A stretch of DNA of 49,542 bases from an uncultured Flavobacteriales bacterium (lineage in GTDB: Bacteria > Bacteroidota > Bacteroidia > Flavobacteriales_E > Vicingaceae): positions 1 to 49,542 of the forward strand of contig CAJQON010000036.1 of assembly GCA_905479995.1 (NCBI GenBank), given 5' to 3'. A program made the translations under genes and the position numbers. The first letter of the stretch is position 1. Each line of letters begins with the position of its first letter. This document shows, piece by piece, positions 10,472 to 19,039 of the stretch. The notes under the pieces are model-generated. The model worked only from the letters and a program-made list of their open reading frames with translations, ran no database searches and was not told the DNA's origin.

Positions 10472-10501
10472 CAAAAATACAATTAATTTTGAATAAACCA
10501 A
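10472..10501 (-). promoter_or_regulatory. Bacteroidota-type promoter of the rpsL ribosomal block
   Basis: Read on the minus strand, TATTTTTG (10479 to 10472) fits the TAnnTTTG -7 element of the Bacteroidota primary sigma factor. A TTG (10501 to 10499) lies 19 bases upstream, in place for the -33 element. Transcription should start near 10466, giving a leader of about 40 bases before rpsL. Both boxes and the spacing agree, making this one of the best promoter candidates in the window. Confidence 0.7.
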
Positions 10502-10575
10502 CTCTAATAGTTTTTTTTTGAAAATGTTTTATAGTCAAGGACATACAACTTATTCACATATTTATTAACTATAAC

Positions 10576-10605
10576 AAAAAAAGGAGTGCAAAAGCACTCC
10601 TTTTT
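10576..10605 (-). terminator. Rho-independent terminator after the type IX-secreted protein gene
   Basis: The stem ggagtgc (10583-10589) pairs with gcactcc (10594-10600) around an aaaa loop. It is flanked by A7 on the left and T5 on the right, so both strands carry a U-run after the stem. It lies 20-50 bases beyond the stop of the minus-strand gene ending at 10626 and separates that operon from the rpsL promoter. Confidence 0.85.
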
Positions 10606-10625
10606 CAATTATAATAAGGTATTGT

Positions 10626-12638
10626 TTATCGTATTAAACTGACTGTTCCTTTCTTAAAAAACTCCGTTCCATCTATTCCAACAGCCTTTACAATTATAAA
10701 GTAAGTTCCATCGGGAACTTCCGAGCCAGAGAGCGTACGTCCATCCCAAAAGCCTTTTATCGTGTCGTAATTATACATTAACTGCCCCCATCTATTGTAT
10801 ATTTCACAATTTAAGGACTCTAAGTTTACAGATTGTACAAAGAAAAAGTCATTATTTCCATCTCCATTTGGCGTAAATACGTTTGGAATTACAATTCCTG
10901 ACGATTCATAAGTTTCAATATCTACATAAGCTGTATCCGAACAAATACCATCAGTTACAATTAACATTGTAGTATATGACCCAACCGCACCAAAGGTATT
11001 GCTCGGCTGAAATTGCGTACTTATATTACCATCTCCAAAATTCCAATTATAGCTAATTCCAGCACCAGTTGTACTTCCATTACCAAAAAACACACTTAAA
11101 GGTATAGGTCCTGAAAGTGGGTTTGCATTAATAATAGCTTGAACTCCGCCTACAATCACAACCACAGAATCCATGGCTGTTGGACAACTACCATCTTCAT
11201 TTACATAATAAGTGTAGGTTCCTGGAACAGGTACAGTTGGCGAAAATGGACTTCCTGTTCCTATAACTGTCGTTCCAGCACTATCACTATACCATGTAAT
11301 TGTACCATTACCACTACTTGTTGCAGTGAGCACAATTAGATCACCATAACATATAGGATTGGTAATTCCTGCAAGAATTGACAATGCTGGATCTACGGTT
11401 AAAGTGGTAATAACAATACTGTCACAAGTATTTGGCCCTACTAATGTATCATTAAATACACCTGCAGAATTTTGATATGAACCTCCTAACAATATACTAT
11501 CTCCTTGACATATGGAAACATTTACATTGTTTACAACTGGTATTACAATGGTTAATGTGGTCATTACAATACTATCACAAGTATTAAAACCAACAAGTGT
11601 ATCATTATAAATTCCATTTGAATTTTGATAAGCTCCTCCAAGTAAAGCACTATCGCCTTGACAAATTGAAACACTTAGGTTAGTAATTGTCGGAGGAAGA
11701 ATAGTTATAGTTGTTGTAGCAATAAAAACAGGACAAATTAAGGTTGAGTCTATTGTATAAGAAACAGTATAAGTACCAGGCGCACTATTAGCAGGAACTA
11801 CCGAGCCTGTCAATGTATCTATTGCTAAACCGGCAGGTGATGCAGAAAAGACTCCACCAATATCTCCACTAAATGTAATAGCATAAGTTGCAGTATCATC
11901 ATAACAATAATTACTCGAGTAAGATATTACTGCGGAAGGACAAGGAGAAACTACCGACAAAATCCAAGGGGAAAAAGTTGTTTGCCCCAGGTATGGCCCT
12001 GCTGTTCCAACACCTGCAACTACACCAGGATCACCCAATCCAACTGGAGCATCCCAACTCGTTCCGTTCCAATGCATAGCTCGTACGGTATCCAAAGGAG
12101 ATGCTGTAGTGTTTTCTGATCCTAAATAAGAAAAGGTTAAATCTGCCGAAACAGGCCCCGAAGTTTGAATGTCCCAAAAACGATCTACTGCATACAAAAT
12201 AGAATCTGCAGCACCAGTCATACTTGTTACAGCTCCAACATTAGTAGCTGCAGCATGTGGTAAATTTTGTTGATTGGTTACCCAAGTAGACATATCTATA
12301 TTACTACTTCCGACAGTTGTTTTATTAAATGTAAAGGGTATGTAGTCAATTAAAGCCCCACCAACACCAAAAGGAAAAACGTAGTTTCCTGTATTTGTTC
12401 CCGAAACCCACTTCACATAGTTGTGCTGGTTTTCTGAAGAGATATGTCCTCCTAAACGAGCAATACCAGAAGGGTCTGGCTCATTTACGACCAAATAAAC
12501 TGGCGTACCAGCTGTACCTCCATTTAACACCGTAACGCTTCCGTTAAGGATTAATGCGTTTTGTGCAACACCAAAACTACTAAGAGCAATAGCTCCAAAA
12601 AGAATTAGGCTTTGGACAATTTTTATATATCGGTTCAT
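10626..12638 (-). CDS. Secreted adhesin-like protein with PKD domain and type B type IX secretion C-terminal domain
   Basis: A large exported protein of 670 residues. A signal peptide (residues 1-25, hydrophobic LILFGAIALSSFGVAQ) is followed by an unrecognised N-terminal region. Two near-identical cysteine-containing repeats follow (about 320-363 and 371-414, each with SICQGDS and NDTLVG), then an Ig-like segment (about 419-497), a PKD domain (about 500-575, with NWNFGDG) and a C-terminal gliding-motility-associated domain (about 583-670, with PNVFTPNGDGNNDFF and NRWGQLMY). That last domain is the TIGR04131/CHU_C type that directs export through the type IX system. It lies 17 bases after the collagen-like gene and is probably co-transcribed. 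The function is likely surface adhesion or structure; no enzyme motif is visible. Confidence 0.85.
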   Translation of the reverse strand: MNRYIKIVQSLILFGAIALSSFGVAQNALILNGSVTVLNGGTAGTPVYLVVNEPDPSGIARLGGHISSENQHNYVKWVSGTNTGNYVFPFGVGGALIDYIPFTFNKTTVGSSNIDMSTWVTNQQNLPHAAATNVGAVTSMTGAADSILYAVDRFWDIQTSGPVSADLTFSYLGSENTTASPLDTVRAMHWNGTSWDAPVGLGDPGVVAGVGTAGPYLGQTTFSPWILSVVSPCPSAVISYSSNYCYDDTATYAITFSGDIGGVFSASPAGLAIDTLTGSVVPANSAPGTYTVSYTIDSTLICPVFIATTTITILPPTITNLSVSICQGDSALLGGAYQNSNGIYNDTLVGFNTCDSIVMTTLTIVIPVVNNVNVSICQGDSILLGGSYQNSAGVFNDTLVGPNTCDSIVITTLTVDPALSILAGITNPICYGDLIVLTATSSGNGTITWYSDSAGTTVIGTGSPFSPTVPVPGTYTYYVNEDGSCPTAMDSVVVIVGGVQAIINANPLSGPIPLSVFFGNGSTTGAGISYNWNFGDGNISTQFQPSNTFGAVGSYTTMLIVTDGICSDTAYVDIETYESSGIVIPNVFTPNGDGNNDFFFVQSVNLESLNCEIYNRWGQLMYNYDTIKGFWDGRTLSGSEVPDGTYFIIVKAVGIDGTEFFKKGTVSLIR
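11497..11681 (-). repeat. Tandem protein-level repeat inside the type IX-secreted protein
   Basis: Two adjacent copies of a roughly 44-residue unit share SICQGDS, LLGG, YQNS, NDTLVG and NTCDSIV, with a centre-to-centre distance of about 51 codons. Each copy holds two cysteines that could pair. The interval given covers the N-terminal part of both copies; the units extend to about base 11400. This kind of repeat is common in gliding-motility-associated secreted proteins. Confidence 0.7.
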
Positions 12639-12655
12639 ACTTTAAATGTATAGAC

Positions 12656-14878
12656 TTATTTATTTTTGAATTCGTAATCTAAACTATCCTTCTGCCCTTT
12701 ATCTTCAATTATTTTTGGAGCTTTATATTTCCTCATATTATTATATGAAGTTTTTGTAGCTAACTTTTTAGGTCCAGCTGGAAATCTTAAACTCTCGTAG
12801 TGAGAAACTACTTTCCCATTCACTTTATCATCGGCTCTATTGCCAATTACTTTATAGGTAAAGTTTACGTTTGATGCACCTCCAGCTAATTCTTTTACTT
12901 CAAAGCTGTTTCCGGTTTTATTTGTAACATAAACGCCATTGCAATCTCCTTCTAGTTGAACGAACACTCTTAACGCATGATCATTATTAACTACAATATT
13001 TTTAGCATAAATAGCATCTAGCGAAATTTTTGCTTTTCCGTTTACCAGTTGACCATGTCCATAATCTTCTAACAATGCCTCTGGTGCTTCTGGAGCAAAC
13101 ATAATTCTATCTTGCTCATTTTCATCTTTTACAATTGTTGAGACAGTTCCGTTACCAATTATTTTATAGTTAGTCCCTCCAATATAAGCCGCTACTCGCG
13201 ATACATAAACAGATGAAACTCCTAAACTGTCTTGAAAGTAACCTCCGGCAGAATTCTCAGTAGTTGAATCCGATCCTACTGCATATCCAGTTACACCGTA
13301 ATACGTACCAGACCCGGAAACCCCTGCTCCTACAGTTAAATAATAACCAAGAATATTGTTACCTGAAGATAGAAGTCCAGTACCTGAGGCATCAGCATTA
13401 GAAAACCTACCTCCCATACCAACAGGACTAGAAGAAAATCCACTAACACCTGAACCTGAAGACGTTGTACTACCATTACCGCCTTGCACTCCAAACCCAT
13501 CTCCAGATAAAAATCCGAAAACACCTCTTGAGTCCGCATTAGAACTATTAGAAAGACCTATAACCGCCATACCTGTACCCGCAGCACTTGTCTGAAAACC
13601 AAAAATTGCATCAGCATCTCCTCCAATTTGACCTTCGATAGCATAAGAACCAGCTAATCCACTACTATTTAAACCCATAACTCCTGTAGAAGCTGCAGAT
13701 CCAGTATTGGTAGCAATCCCTAAAACTCCTTGCCCTAAATCTGCTTCACCTCGCACTCCAGTTCCAAGACCTGTAGTATTGTAGGCTAAACCAAAAACAC
13801 CAGCTGGACCAGGATTTGGAGTTAAACCAAATACGCCAAAAGAGTTTAGAGCGTCACCAATAATTGCCGGTCCTGAACCTTCACTCCATCCAACCATAGC
13901 GTTATCATTATTATCGGCATAAGAAAACAAAGTAAATGCAGTTGAAGGTAACGCAGCAGGAGTAAGTCCAACCGCTACTTGCCCACCACTATACACTCTC
14001 ATTTCTTCTGCAGAATTTGTTCGCACCACAAAATCTTGTGCATCATTTGTACCGATGTAATTTGTTGCAGGAACAGTTCCTGTATTTCCAGTAGTTAACC
14101 AGCCTCCTAGCCCAGATGTGAACGTTGCTGGTTGATCTGTAAAAATGGAAATACTTCCGTCTGCATTGTAATTTGTTGAATCAATAACCCAAGATGGTCC
14201 TATTGGCCCGGTTGCTCCAGTGGCTCCAGCTGCTCCAGTAGCTCCTGCAGCTCCCGTAGCCCCAGTTAACCCTATTGGACCTTGAGGCCCTACACCTCCA
14301 GTTGCTCCTGTTGGTCCTGCCACACCTGCTGGACCGGCTGCACCTGTTGCTCCGGCAGCACCTGTCGGTCCTGCTGGTCCTACTGCCCCTACGGCTCCTG
14401 TTGTTCCAGTTGCGCCTGTCGGTCCTGCTGGCCCAATTGCTCCTGCTGCGCCTGCTGCTCCAGCGGCACCTGTCGGTCCTGCTGGCCCTACGGCTCCTGT
14501 TGTTCCAGTTGCGCCTGTCGGTCCTGCTGGCCCAATTGCTCCTGCTGCGCCTGCGGGACCTGTTGGTCCTGCTGGTCCTGCTGGTCCAATTGACTGAACC
14601 CATACAGTACCATCCCAATACCAATAACCTACAGCTCCTGCTGTCATAGCTATATTAGTATTGTACACCAACAAACTTGTTGCTGGTGCTGGCACAGTTA
14701 ATATATCTGTTGTTGAAGTTAAAGCTACCCTTGGTATTAATAGCCCTTTATTTGCGTAATCTATATCTAAGGCTGCAGATGGATCTGGGATTGCACCCGT
14801 TGTATTTATACCTACATTTTGAGCTCCGACAAAAACTGTCATAGAACCCAATAATATTGTAATCAGTACTTTTTTCAT
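12656..14878 (-). CDS. Collagen-like surface protein
   Basis: A 740-residue exported protein. After a signal peptide (residues 1-19, ending VGAQ), the N-terminal region starts NVGINTTG and mentions YWYWDG near residue 85, a pattern common in Bacteroidota cell-surface structural proteins. Residues about 98-227 form roughly 43 uninterrupted Gly-X-Y triplets rich in [12 protein letters not shown] and GTT: a bacterial collagen-like rod. The remaining two thirds is a glycine- and serine-rich beta-type region (VGVxG-like turns) and a C-terminal domain of about 120 residues ending in a basic tail. No sorting domain is obvious. Thr occupies many Y positions, the site glycosylated in Bacillus BclA, so this protein is a candidate acceptor for the nearby glycosylation genes (inference). 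The start is the ATG at 14878. Confidence 0.85.
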   Translation of the reverse strand: MKKVLITILLGSMTVFVGAQNVGINTTGAIPDPSAALDIDYANKGLLIPRVALTSTTDILTVPAPATSLLVYNTNIAMTAGAVGYWYWDGTVWVQSIGPAGPAGPTGPAGAAGAIGPAGPTGATGTTGAVGPAGPTGAAGAAGAAGAIGPAGPTGATGTTGAVGAVGPAGPTGAAGATGAAGPAGVAGPTGATGGVGPQGPIGLTGATGAAGATGAAGATGATGPIGPSWVIDSTNYNADGSISIFTDQPATFTSGLGGWLTTGNTGTVPATNYIGTNDAQDFVVRTNSAEEMRVYSGGQVAVGLTPAALPSTAFTLFSYADNNDNAMVGWSEGSGPAIIGDALNSFGVFGLTPNPGPAGVFGLAYNTTGLGTGVRGEADLGQGVLGIATNTGSAASTGVMGLNSSGLAGSYAIEGQIGGDADAIFGFQTSAAGTGMAVIGLSNSSNADSRGVFGFLSGDGFGVQGGNGSTTSSGSGVSGFSSSPVGMGGRFSNADASGTGLLSSGNNILGYYLTVGAGVSGSGTYYGVTGYAVGSDSTTENSAGGYFQDSLGVSSVYVSRVAAYIGGTNYKIIGNGTVSTIVKDENEQDRIMFAPEAPEALLEDYGHGQLVNGKAKISLDAIYAKNIVVNNDHALRVFVQLEGDCNGVYVTNKTGNSFEVKELAGGASNVNFTYKVIGNRADDKVNGKVVSHYESLRFPAGPKKLATKTSYNNMRKYKAPKIIEDKGQKDSLDYEFKNK
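14387..14554 (-). repeat. Two exact 69-bp direct repeats in the collagen-like gene
   Basis: Bases 14387-14455 and 14486-14554 are identical at nucleotide level, 99 bases (33 codons, 11 Gly-X-Y triplets) apart. Exact identity, including third codon positions, points to recent duplication or slippage. The rod length may therefore vary between strains. The frame is preserved. Confidence 0.9.
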
Positions 14879-14995
14879 TTTGATAGGTTTTTAGTAAATT
14901 GATTTCTCAATTTATTGATAGCATAGTTTAACATTTGTATGAATTTCACAAAAGATATATTGAAGCAACCCAAGGCTAAAATCATATGTAACAAT

Positions 14996-15003
14996 CAAAT
15001 TTA
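14996..15003 (-). promoter_or_regulatory. Possible promoter of the collagen-like/type IX gene pair
   Basis: On the minus strand TAAATTTG (15003 to 14996) matches TAnnTTTG exactly, about 118 bases before the collagen-like start codon. The nearest upstream TTG (15032 to 15030) is 26 bases away, longer than the usual 17-23, so support is partial. The rest of the 186-base spacer between 14879 and 15064 shows nothing else I recognise. Confidence 0.35.
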
Positions 15004-15064
15004 TAGATAAATAACGAGATATCAGCGATCAACAACACCAAATGCGCATTATTTTTAGAAAAAC

Positions 15065-17047
15065 TTACTTTCCTAACTTAGTCTTATAATAATTTACCTT
15101 TTCAGTTTTACCAAACCTGGCATAAAGTGTAATAAGGTGATTACATATTATTTGGTCTGTTGGATCTTCTTCAAATGCTTTTTCAAAATACATTAAAGAG
15201 TACCCAACTTTAGCAGGATCTTGAGCATACAAATTAGCTATATCGGTATATATAAATTTGGGCTCTTCAACTGATTTAGACAACTCTACCAAGGCAACAA
15301 TTCCTTGTTCAACTTTATTTGATTTTTTTAAATATTGATTCAATGAATTATACGAACTTAGATTGTTTGGGTCTATCTCAATTAATCTTATAAAATACGG
15401 AAAAGCTGAATCAGGCCTATTACTTCTCACATAACCCGAAGCAACATTTAATGTTGCCTCCAAATAATCAGAATTAAGCTCAAGTGCTTTTTTGCAATAA
15501 TAAATGCCTTTCTCATTATCACCTATTATCTGAATATAAGTAGATCCTAAGTTACTGTAACAAACCGTATAAGTAGAATCTATTTCTATGGCACGCTCAA
15601 AATGAAAAACAATGTCTTTAACGGCTTGCTGTTTCTCTGGAGTTAAGGGTGCATTAACATACTTACTATATAAGCTATTGGCAACTAATGAATGTGCTTT
15701 TGCAGATTCTGTCACGACATCAACATCTGTAACATAGGTAGTAAAATAATCATGCCATGCACTGTTTCTAGCAATGGTACGACCACCATACAAAACGCCA
15801 ATTATTAATATAGTAGCAATAAACGAGGTTGGTAATTTTACAACTGACTGTTCTTTTGAGGGAGCAATTTTAAATATTTTTAATAGTACAACAGCCATTA
15901 CGATACAAAACCCCAATGAAAAGGTATAAGTAAATCGCTCGGCCACAATACCAACAATAGGAAATAACACATTAGAGACTACCAACATTAACCCCAACCA
16001 CAATAATATTCCTAAGCCTATCGGTTTTCTTTTAATGTATTGAATAGAACCATAAACAGCCAATGGAATAAAAATTAAAATTGACAACCACACTTCCCAA
16101 TCTTTAAATGTGGCCATAGGGATTTGATTGTAACCATAATAGTAAGATAAATCAATAGGAAAAATGAGCATTTTTAAGTAAAACAATGAACAGTAAAACC
16201 CCACTGCAACTCTATCTATAAAGGTTCCCGAATACAATAGTGGGTTTTCAAAAAACTTAACTTCTCTAAAGGTGTCCTTTTCTACTAATACACCCAGTTT
16301 TACTAATTTAAATACCACAAAAGCCAACACTAATGTGCCAATTAATACCAATACTTTTTTATAATTATACCCTTTAAAGTAAAGCAATAAAGGTAAAATG
16401 GCAAAAATGGCTAAGCCATTCTTTTTAGATAAAATGGATAATACAGAAAATATTCCTGCAAACACTAAGTATTTAATTTTAGATTTTTGAGCAAAGTTAA
16501 AGTAGTGTTTTAATGACAGTGCCATGAAGAGCAATGTTAATATTTCATCTCTACTTTTAATGTTATCTACCACTTCTGTATGTAAGGGATGGAGCATAAA
16601 TATAAAAGTGATTAACATTGGGAAAATAACATGTGTTTGATTGAATAAAACCTTAAGTAGTTGAAAGATTAGTATACAAGTTATTCCATAGAGTAATACG
16701 TTAAAAAAGTGACTAATATTTGCCTGGGTTAGCTTGTCTTTCTTTTCTTTTTGTTGGATGGTTTGGAATGCTGGAAGTCGTTTAAAAAACTGCTTTTCTA
16801 TAGCAAAAGATGTTGTTGTAATGGGCCTATAGTCATAGGTCTGGTCCTTATCTTTTGCATACCTTGACTTAAAAATTTTAGGAATAGCTTTCATTCCTTT
16901 TTCTACCATACTATCGGTTCTGTCTACAACAATGTTATCATCTAACGAATACTCATTATTGATGCCATTACCATAAATTATAAAGGTAACAATGAGTATA
17001 AAAGCATATATTTTAGACTGTTTTAAAGTCGAAAAATTAATTTGCAT
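15065..17047 (-). CDS. TMTC-like membrane glycosyltransferase with C-terminal TPRs
   Basis: A polytopic membrane protein of 660 residues from the ATG at 17047. A TTG eight codons earlier overlaps the presumed promoter and is less likely. The first transmembrane segment (about 12-28) is followed by an external loop with the acidic pair D36-D37. A DUF1736/TMTC-type motif HPLHTEVV (153-160) with R165-D166-E167 comes next, then about eight to ten more membrane segments to about residue 410. The last 220 residues form tetratricopeptide repeats (for example YSNLGSTYIQIIGDNEKGI). Eukaryotic TMTC proteins are lipid-linked-mannose O-mannosyltransferases; bacterial relatives are little studied. I infer a GT-C enzyme that moves a sugar from a polyprenyl carrier to an extracytoplasmic protein or glycan. 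It diverges from the sulfotransferase gene at 17124. Confidence 0.75.
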   Translation of the reverse strand: MQINFSTLKQSKIYAFILIVTFIIYGNGINNEYSLDDNIVVDRTDSMVEKGMKAIPKIFKSRYAKDKDQTYDYRPITTTSFAIEKQFFKRLPAFQTIQQKEKKDKLTQANISHFFNVLLYGITCILIFQLLKVLFNQTHVIFPMLITFIFMLHPLHTEVVDNIKSRDEILTLLFMALSLKHYFNFAQKSKIKYLVFAGIFSVLSILSKKNGLAIFAILPLLLYFKGYNYKKVLVLIGTLVLAFVVFKLVKLGVLVEKDTFREVKFFENPLLYSGTFIDRVAVGFYCSLFYLKMLIFPIDLSYYYGYNQIPMATFKDWEVWLSILIFIPLAVYGSIQYIKRKPIGLGILLWLGLMLVVSNVLFPIVGIVAERFTYTFSLGFCIVMAVVLLKIFKIAPSKEQSVVKLPTSFIATILIIGVLYGGRTIARNSAWHDYFTTYVTDVDVVTESAKAHSLVANSLYSKYVNAPLTPEKQQAVKDIVFHFERAIEIDSTYTVCYSNLGSTYIQIIGDNEKGIYYCKKALELNSDYLEATLNVASGYVRSNRPDSAFPYFIRLIEIDPNNLSSYNSLNQYLKKSNKVEQGIVALVELSKSVEEPKFIYTDIANLYAQDPAKVGYSLMYFEKAFEEDPTDQIICNHLITLYARFGKTEKVNYYKTKLGK

Positions 17048-17068
17048 GGTTCCAAGTGGATTGTCTAA

Positions 17069-17076
17069 CAAAAGTA
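17069..17076 (-). promoter_or_regulatory. -7 element for the TMTC-like gene
   Basis: TACTTTTG on the minus strand (17076 to 17069) matches TAnnTTTG. Transcription would begin near 17062, downstream of the TTG codon at 17071, which supports the ATG at 17047 as the true start. No TTG -33 element is present at the right distance, so support is moderate. Confidence 0.4.
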
Positions 17077-17123
17077 TAAATTTACACTAACTATTAAGTT
17101 ATGATCCTAAAAATTCATACACA

Positions 17124-18140
17124 TTGAGTCGAAATTTAGCTGATATCTCCGTTTCTTTTATTGTTACTCGAGGAAGATCTGGCTCTACTATGCTTCAAAA
17201 TATGCTGGATGCTCATCCTAATATTTGCGCACCAAATGAGTCGGATTTTGTGCTGCATTTAAAGTCTAAATATGGCAATACCACAAAGTGGAATGAACGA
17301 ACGATTAATGGTTTTATTAAAGATTTAAATACCAACAGAAAGTATCGCCTTTTCTGGAAAGTTCCCCCCGAAACACTTCAATCCCTTTTTGATACATATG
17401 ATGTAGCTTCTTATGCGGATGCCTGCAAATTGGTTTATTTATCGTTTCAATCGCCATTTGAAAAACAAGAAATCTCTCAAATTGTAGATAAAAACCCTGT
17501 CAACTTTCATTTTTTAGATGAGTTGAAGTTGGTTTTCCCTAAAGCAAGTTTTATTCACTTGGTAAGAGATCCGAGAGCTGTTGTTGGATCAATAAAAAAG
17601 TCTTTTAACAAAACTAATATTCCTCGTATTGCTAACTCTTGGGTTAAGGCCAATGATTTAATAGAATTAGAAAAAAAAGGGTCAACTTCTATCGTTGTTA
17701 ATTATGAAGATTTAGTAAAAAACCCTGAAGGCTCTTTGAATTCAATTACAACATTTCTCGACCAAAAGTATTGCAAAGATATGTTAAAATCTTATGCTGA
17801 AATTGATAAAATACAGGCTACACATGGCAATTTTTCTTTAGACCACCATAAAAACCTGAGCCAACCAATTTCCACTTCTTTTGTTGCAAAATGGAAAACC
17901 CATCTTTCTGATTTAGAAATAAATCAAATAGGATTTATTACTTCAGAAGCAGCCCAAAAATATGGTTACGACATTGGGTTACCAGATTTAAGTGAAAACG
18001 AAATTAATGTGATTAAAAGAAAGACAGCAAAAAAGGTGTTTCGAAAAAAACGTGCATTCTTTTATAGCTTACCATTTCCGATTAAAACAGTTATACTGCA
18101 ACTTAGGAGCTTTTTTTCTGACAAAAAATACCAAAAATAA
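17124..18140 (+). CDS. Sulfotransferase family protein
   Basis: A predicted cytoplasmic PAPS-dependent sulfotransferase of 338 residues. The 5'-phosphosulfate loop is clear (FIVTRGRSGSTMLQNMLDAHP, about residues 12-32). The 3'-phosphate-binding segment is HLVRDPRAVVGSIKKSF (about 147-163). A basic C-terminal tail ends the protein. The start is a TTG; no in-frame ATG precedes the P-loop, and the ATG at 17101 is out of frame. It converges with the dioxygenase gene at 18142 with one base between the stops. The acceptor (sugar, lipid or peptide) cannot be told. It is the first of six sulfotransferase-like genes in 15 kb. Confidence 0.85.
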   Translation: MSRNLADISVSFIVTRGRSGSTMLQNMLDAHPNICAPNESDFVLHLKSKYGNTTKWNERTINGFIKDLNTNRKYRLFWKVPPETLQSLFDTYDVASYADACKLVYLSFQSPFEKQEISQIVDKNPVNFHFLDELKLVFPKASFIHLVRDPRAVVGSIKKSFNKTNIPRIANSWVKANDLIELEKKGSTSIVVNYEDLVKNPEGSLNSITTFLDQKYCKDMLKSYAEIDKIQATHGNFSLDHHKNLSQPISTSFVAKWKTHLSDLEINQIGFITSEAAQKYGYDIGLPDLSENEINVIKRKTAKKVFRKKRAFFYSLPFPIKTVILQLRSFFSDKKYQK

Positions 18141-18141
18141 T

Positions 18142-18879
18142 TTAGTGTAATCTTAGCCAAAGGTTAATGAAAATTGCATTGAATTTAATCCAGTTATTTC
18201 GAATAAGTTGCTTCGGCAATTTTCTTATCCAAGAAAATTTTATGGCCAAACGCTGCAGCAAAAGCTTACTTAAAACGGTGGAGCATACATAATGTTTATG
18301 ATTACGAAATTCCTTTTTCAAAACGTCAAAAATCAATACGACTCTTACCTTATCGGTTGTATTCCAAGCAGAATGCTTAACTGCATCTTCAAAAATTAAC
18401 ACTCCTCCTTCTTGCCAACTTCCCTGAACTTCACCTACTTGAATTCCGCAATTGGGTAATTTAGAAGGAACGGTTAAGCCCAAATGGCAGCGCACAATTG
18501 CATTGGTATCGCCAATGTGTGGTTTTATTTCAGCTCCCGGTTCTAAGATGCTAACAGACACAGAAACACAACCTTCTATTTGGTTGATTAATTGATAGGT
18601 TTTGCTGCAACGTTTAATATTGCCTGCATTTTTCTTTCCCCAGCTTAATAATGCAAACGATTTCCATGCTTTTGATTGGTCTATTAAGCGCTGATTAAAA
18701 TAAGGTTCGATGTTTTTGTCTTCGTCCAAATATTCTTGCACCTCATCTCGAATAATTTTCCAGTTATTCTCAATTTTTGGCACCCAATCAAAATTGTTTT
18801 TTGGATAAAAACTAGCCGAATCGCTCTCCAAAACTTCGTTTGAGAAAGAAAACCAAATTTTTGAACGGTTTTTAGCCAT
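18142..18879 (-). CDS. Aspartyl/asparaginyl beta-hydroxylase-like dioxygenase (copy A)
   Basis: A 245-residue Fe(II)/2-oxoglutarate oxygenase of the PF05118 family. Visible motifs are H121-x-G-D (in KPHIGDTNAIVRCHLGL), the NCGIQVGE segment, the W-Q-E-G-G turn, and the distal H169 in the AVKHSAWN stretch followed by R179. As in mammalian aspartyl hydroxylase, iron binding would rest on two histidines, with glycine instead of an acidic residue at the third position of HxG. The C-terminal about 50 residues are basic and hydrophobic. Bacterial members hydroxylate lipid A acyl chains (LpxO) or amino acids; the substrate here is unknown. A paralogue lies at 25796. Confidence 0.8.
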   Translation of the reverse strand: MAKNRSKIWFSFSNEVLESDSASFYPKNNFDWVPKIENNWKIIRDEVQEYLDEDKNIEPYFNQRLIDQSKAWKSFALLSWGKKNAGNIKRCSKTYQLINQIEGCVSVSVSILEPGAEIKPHIGDTNAIVRCHLGLTVPSKLPNCGIQVGEVQGSWQEGGVLIFEDAVKHSAWNTTDKVRVVLIFDVLKKEFRNHKHYVCSTVLSKLLLQRLAIKFSWIRKLPKQLIRNNWIKFNAIFINLWLRLH

Positions 18880-19014
18880 AGCGCATTAATGCATTGTTAA
18901 AAGCTAAAAATAATACGAATAAAATGATTTACAGTAAAATGATTTAATAAAGATTGCTGCACTAGCTTCCATTAGGTCTATAAATTCGTCTTTTAAAGTA
19001 AGTGAGCAAATTGT

Positions 19015-19022
19015 TATATTTA
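19015..19022 (+). promoter_or_regulatory. Weak -7-like element before the KASIII unit
   Basis: TATATTTA matches TAnnTTTG in seven of eight positions and ends 17 bases before the ATG at 19040. No TTG lies at the expected -33 distance. It is the best candidate in the 160-base spacer, where the two flanking genes diverge. Confidence 0.3.
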
Positions 19023-19039
19023 CAGCTATAAGTAAATCT

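Noticed and set aside
14387-14554. Repeated blocks that might look like a CRISPR array
   Set aside because: The repeats are in-frame codons of the collagen rod; there are no regular unique spacers and no cas genes.
14275-14649. Long plus-strand open frames opposite the collagen-like region, Leu-rich or Cys/Ser-rich
   Set aside because: They are shadows of the Gly-X-Y repeat: strong base bias in the repeat keeps other frames open. No start context, no domain and no conserved composition supports a gene.
17048-17071. TTG at 17071 as start of the TMTC-like gene
   Set aside because: It overlaps the presumed -7 element and adds eight residues without family similarity; the ATG at 17047 is preferred.
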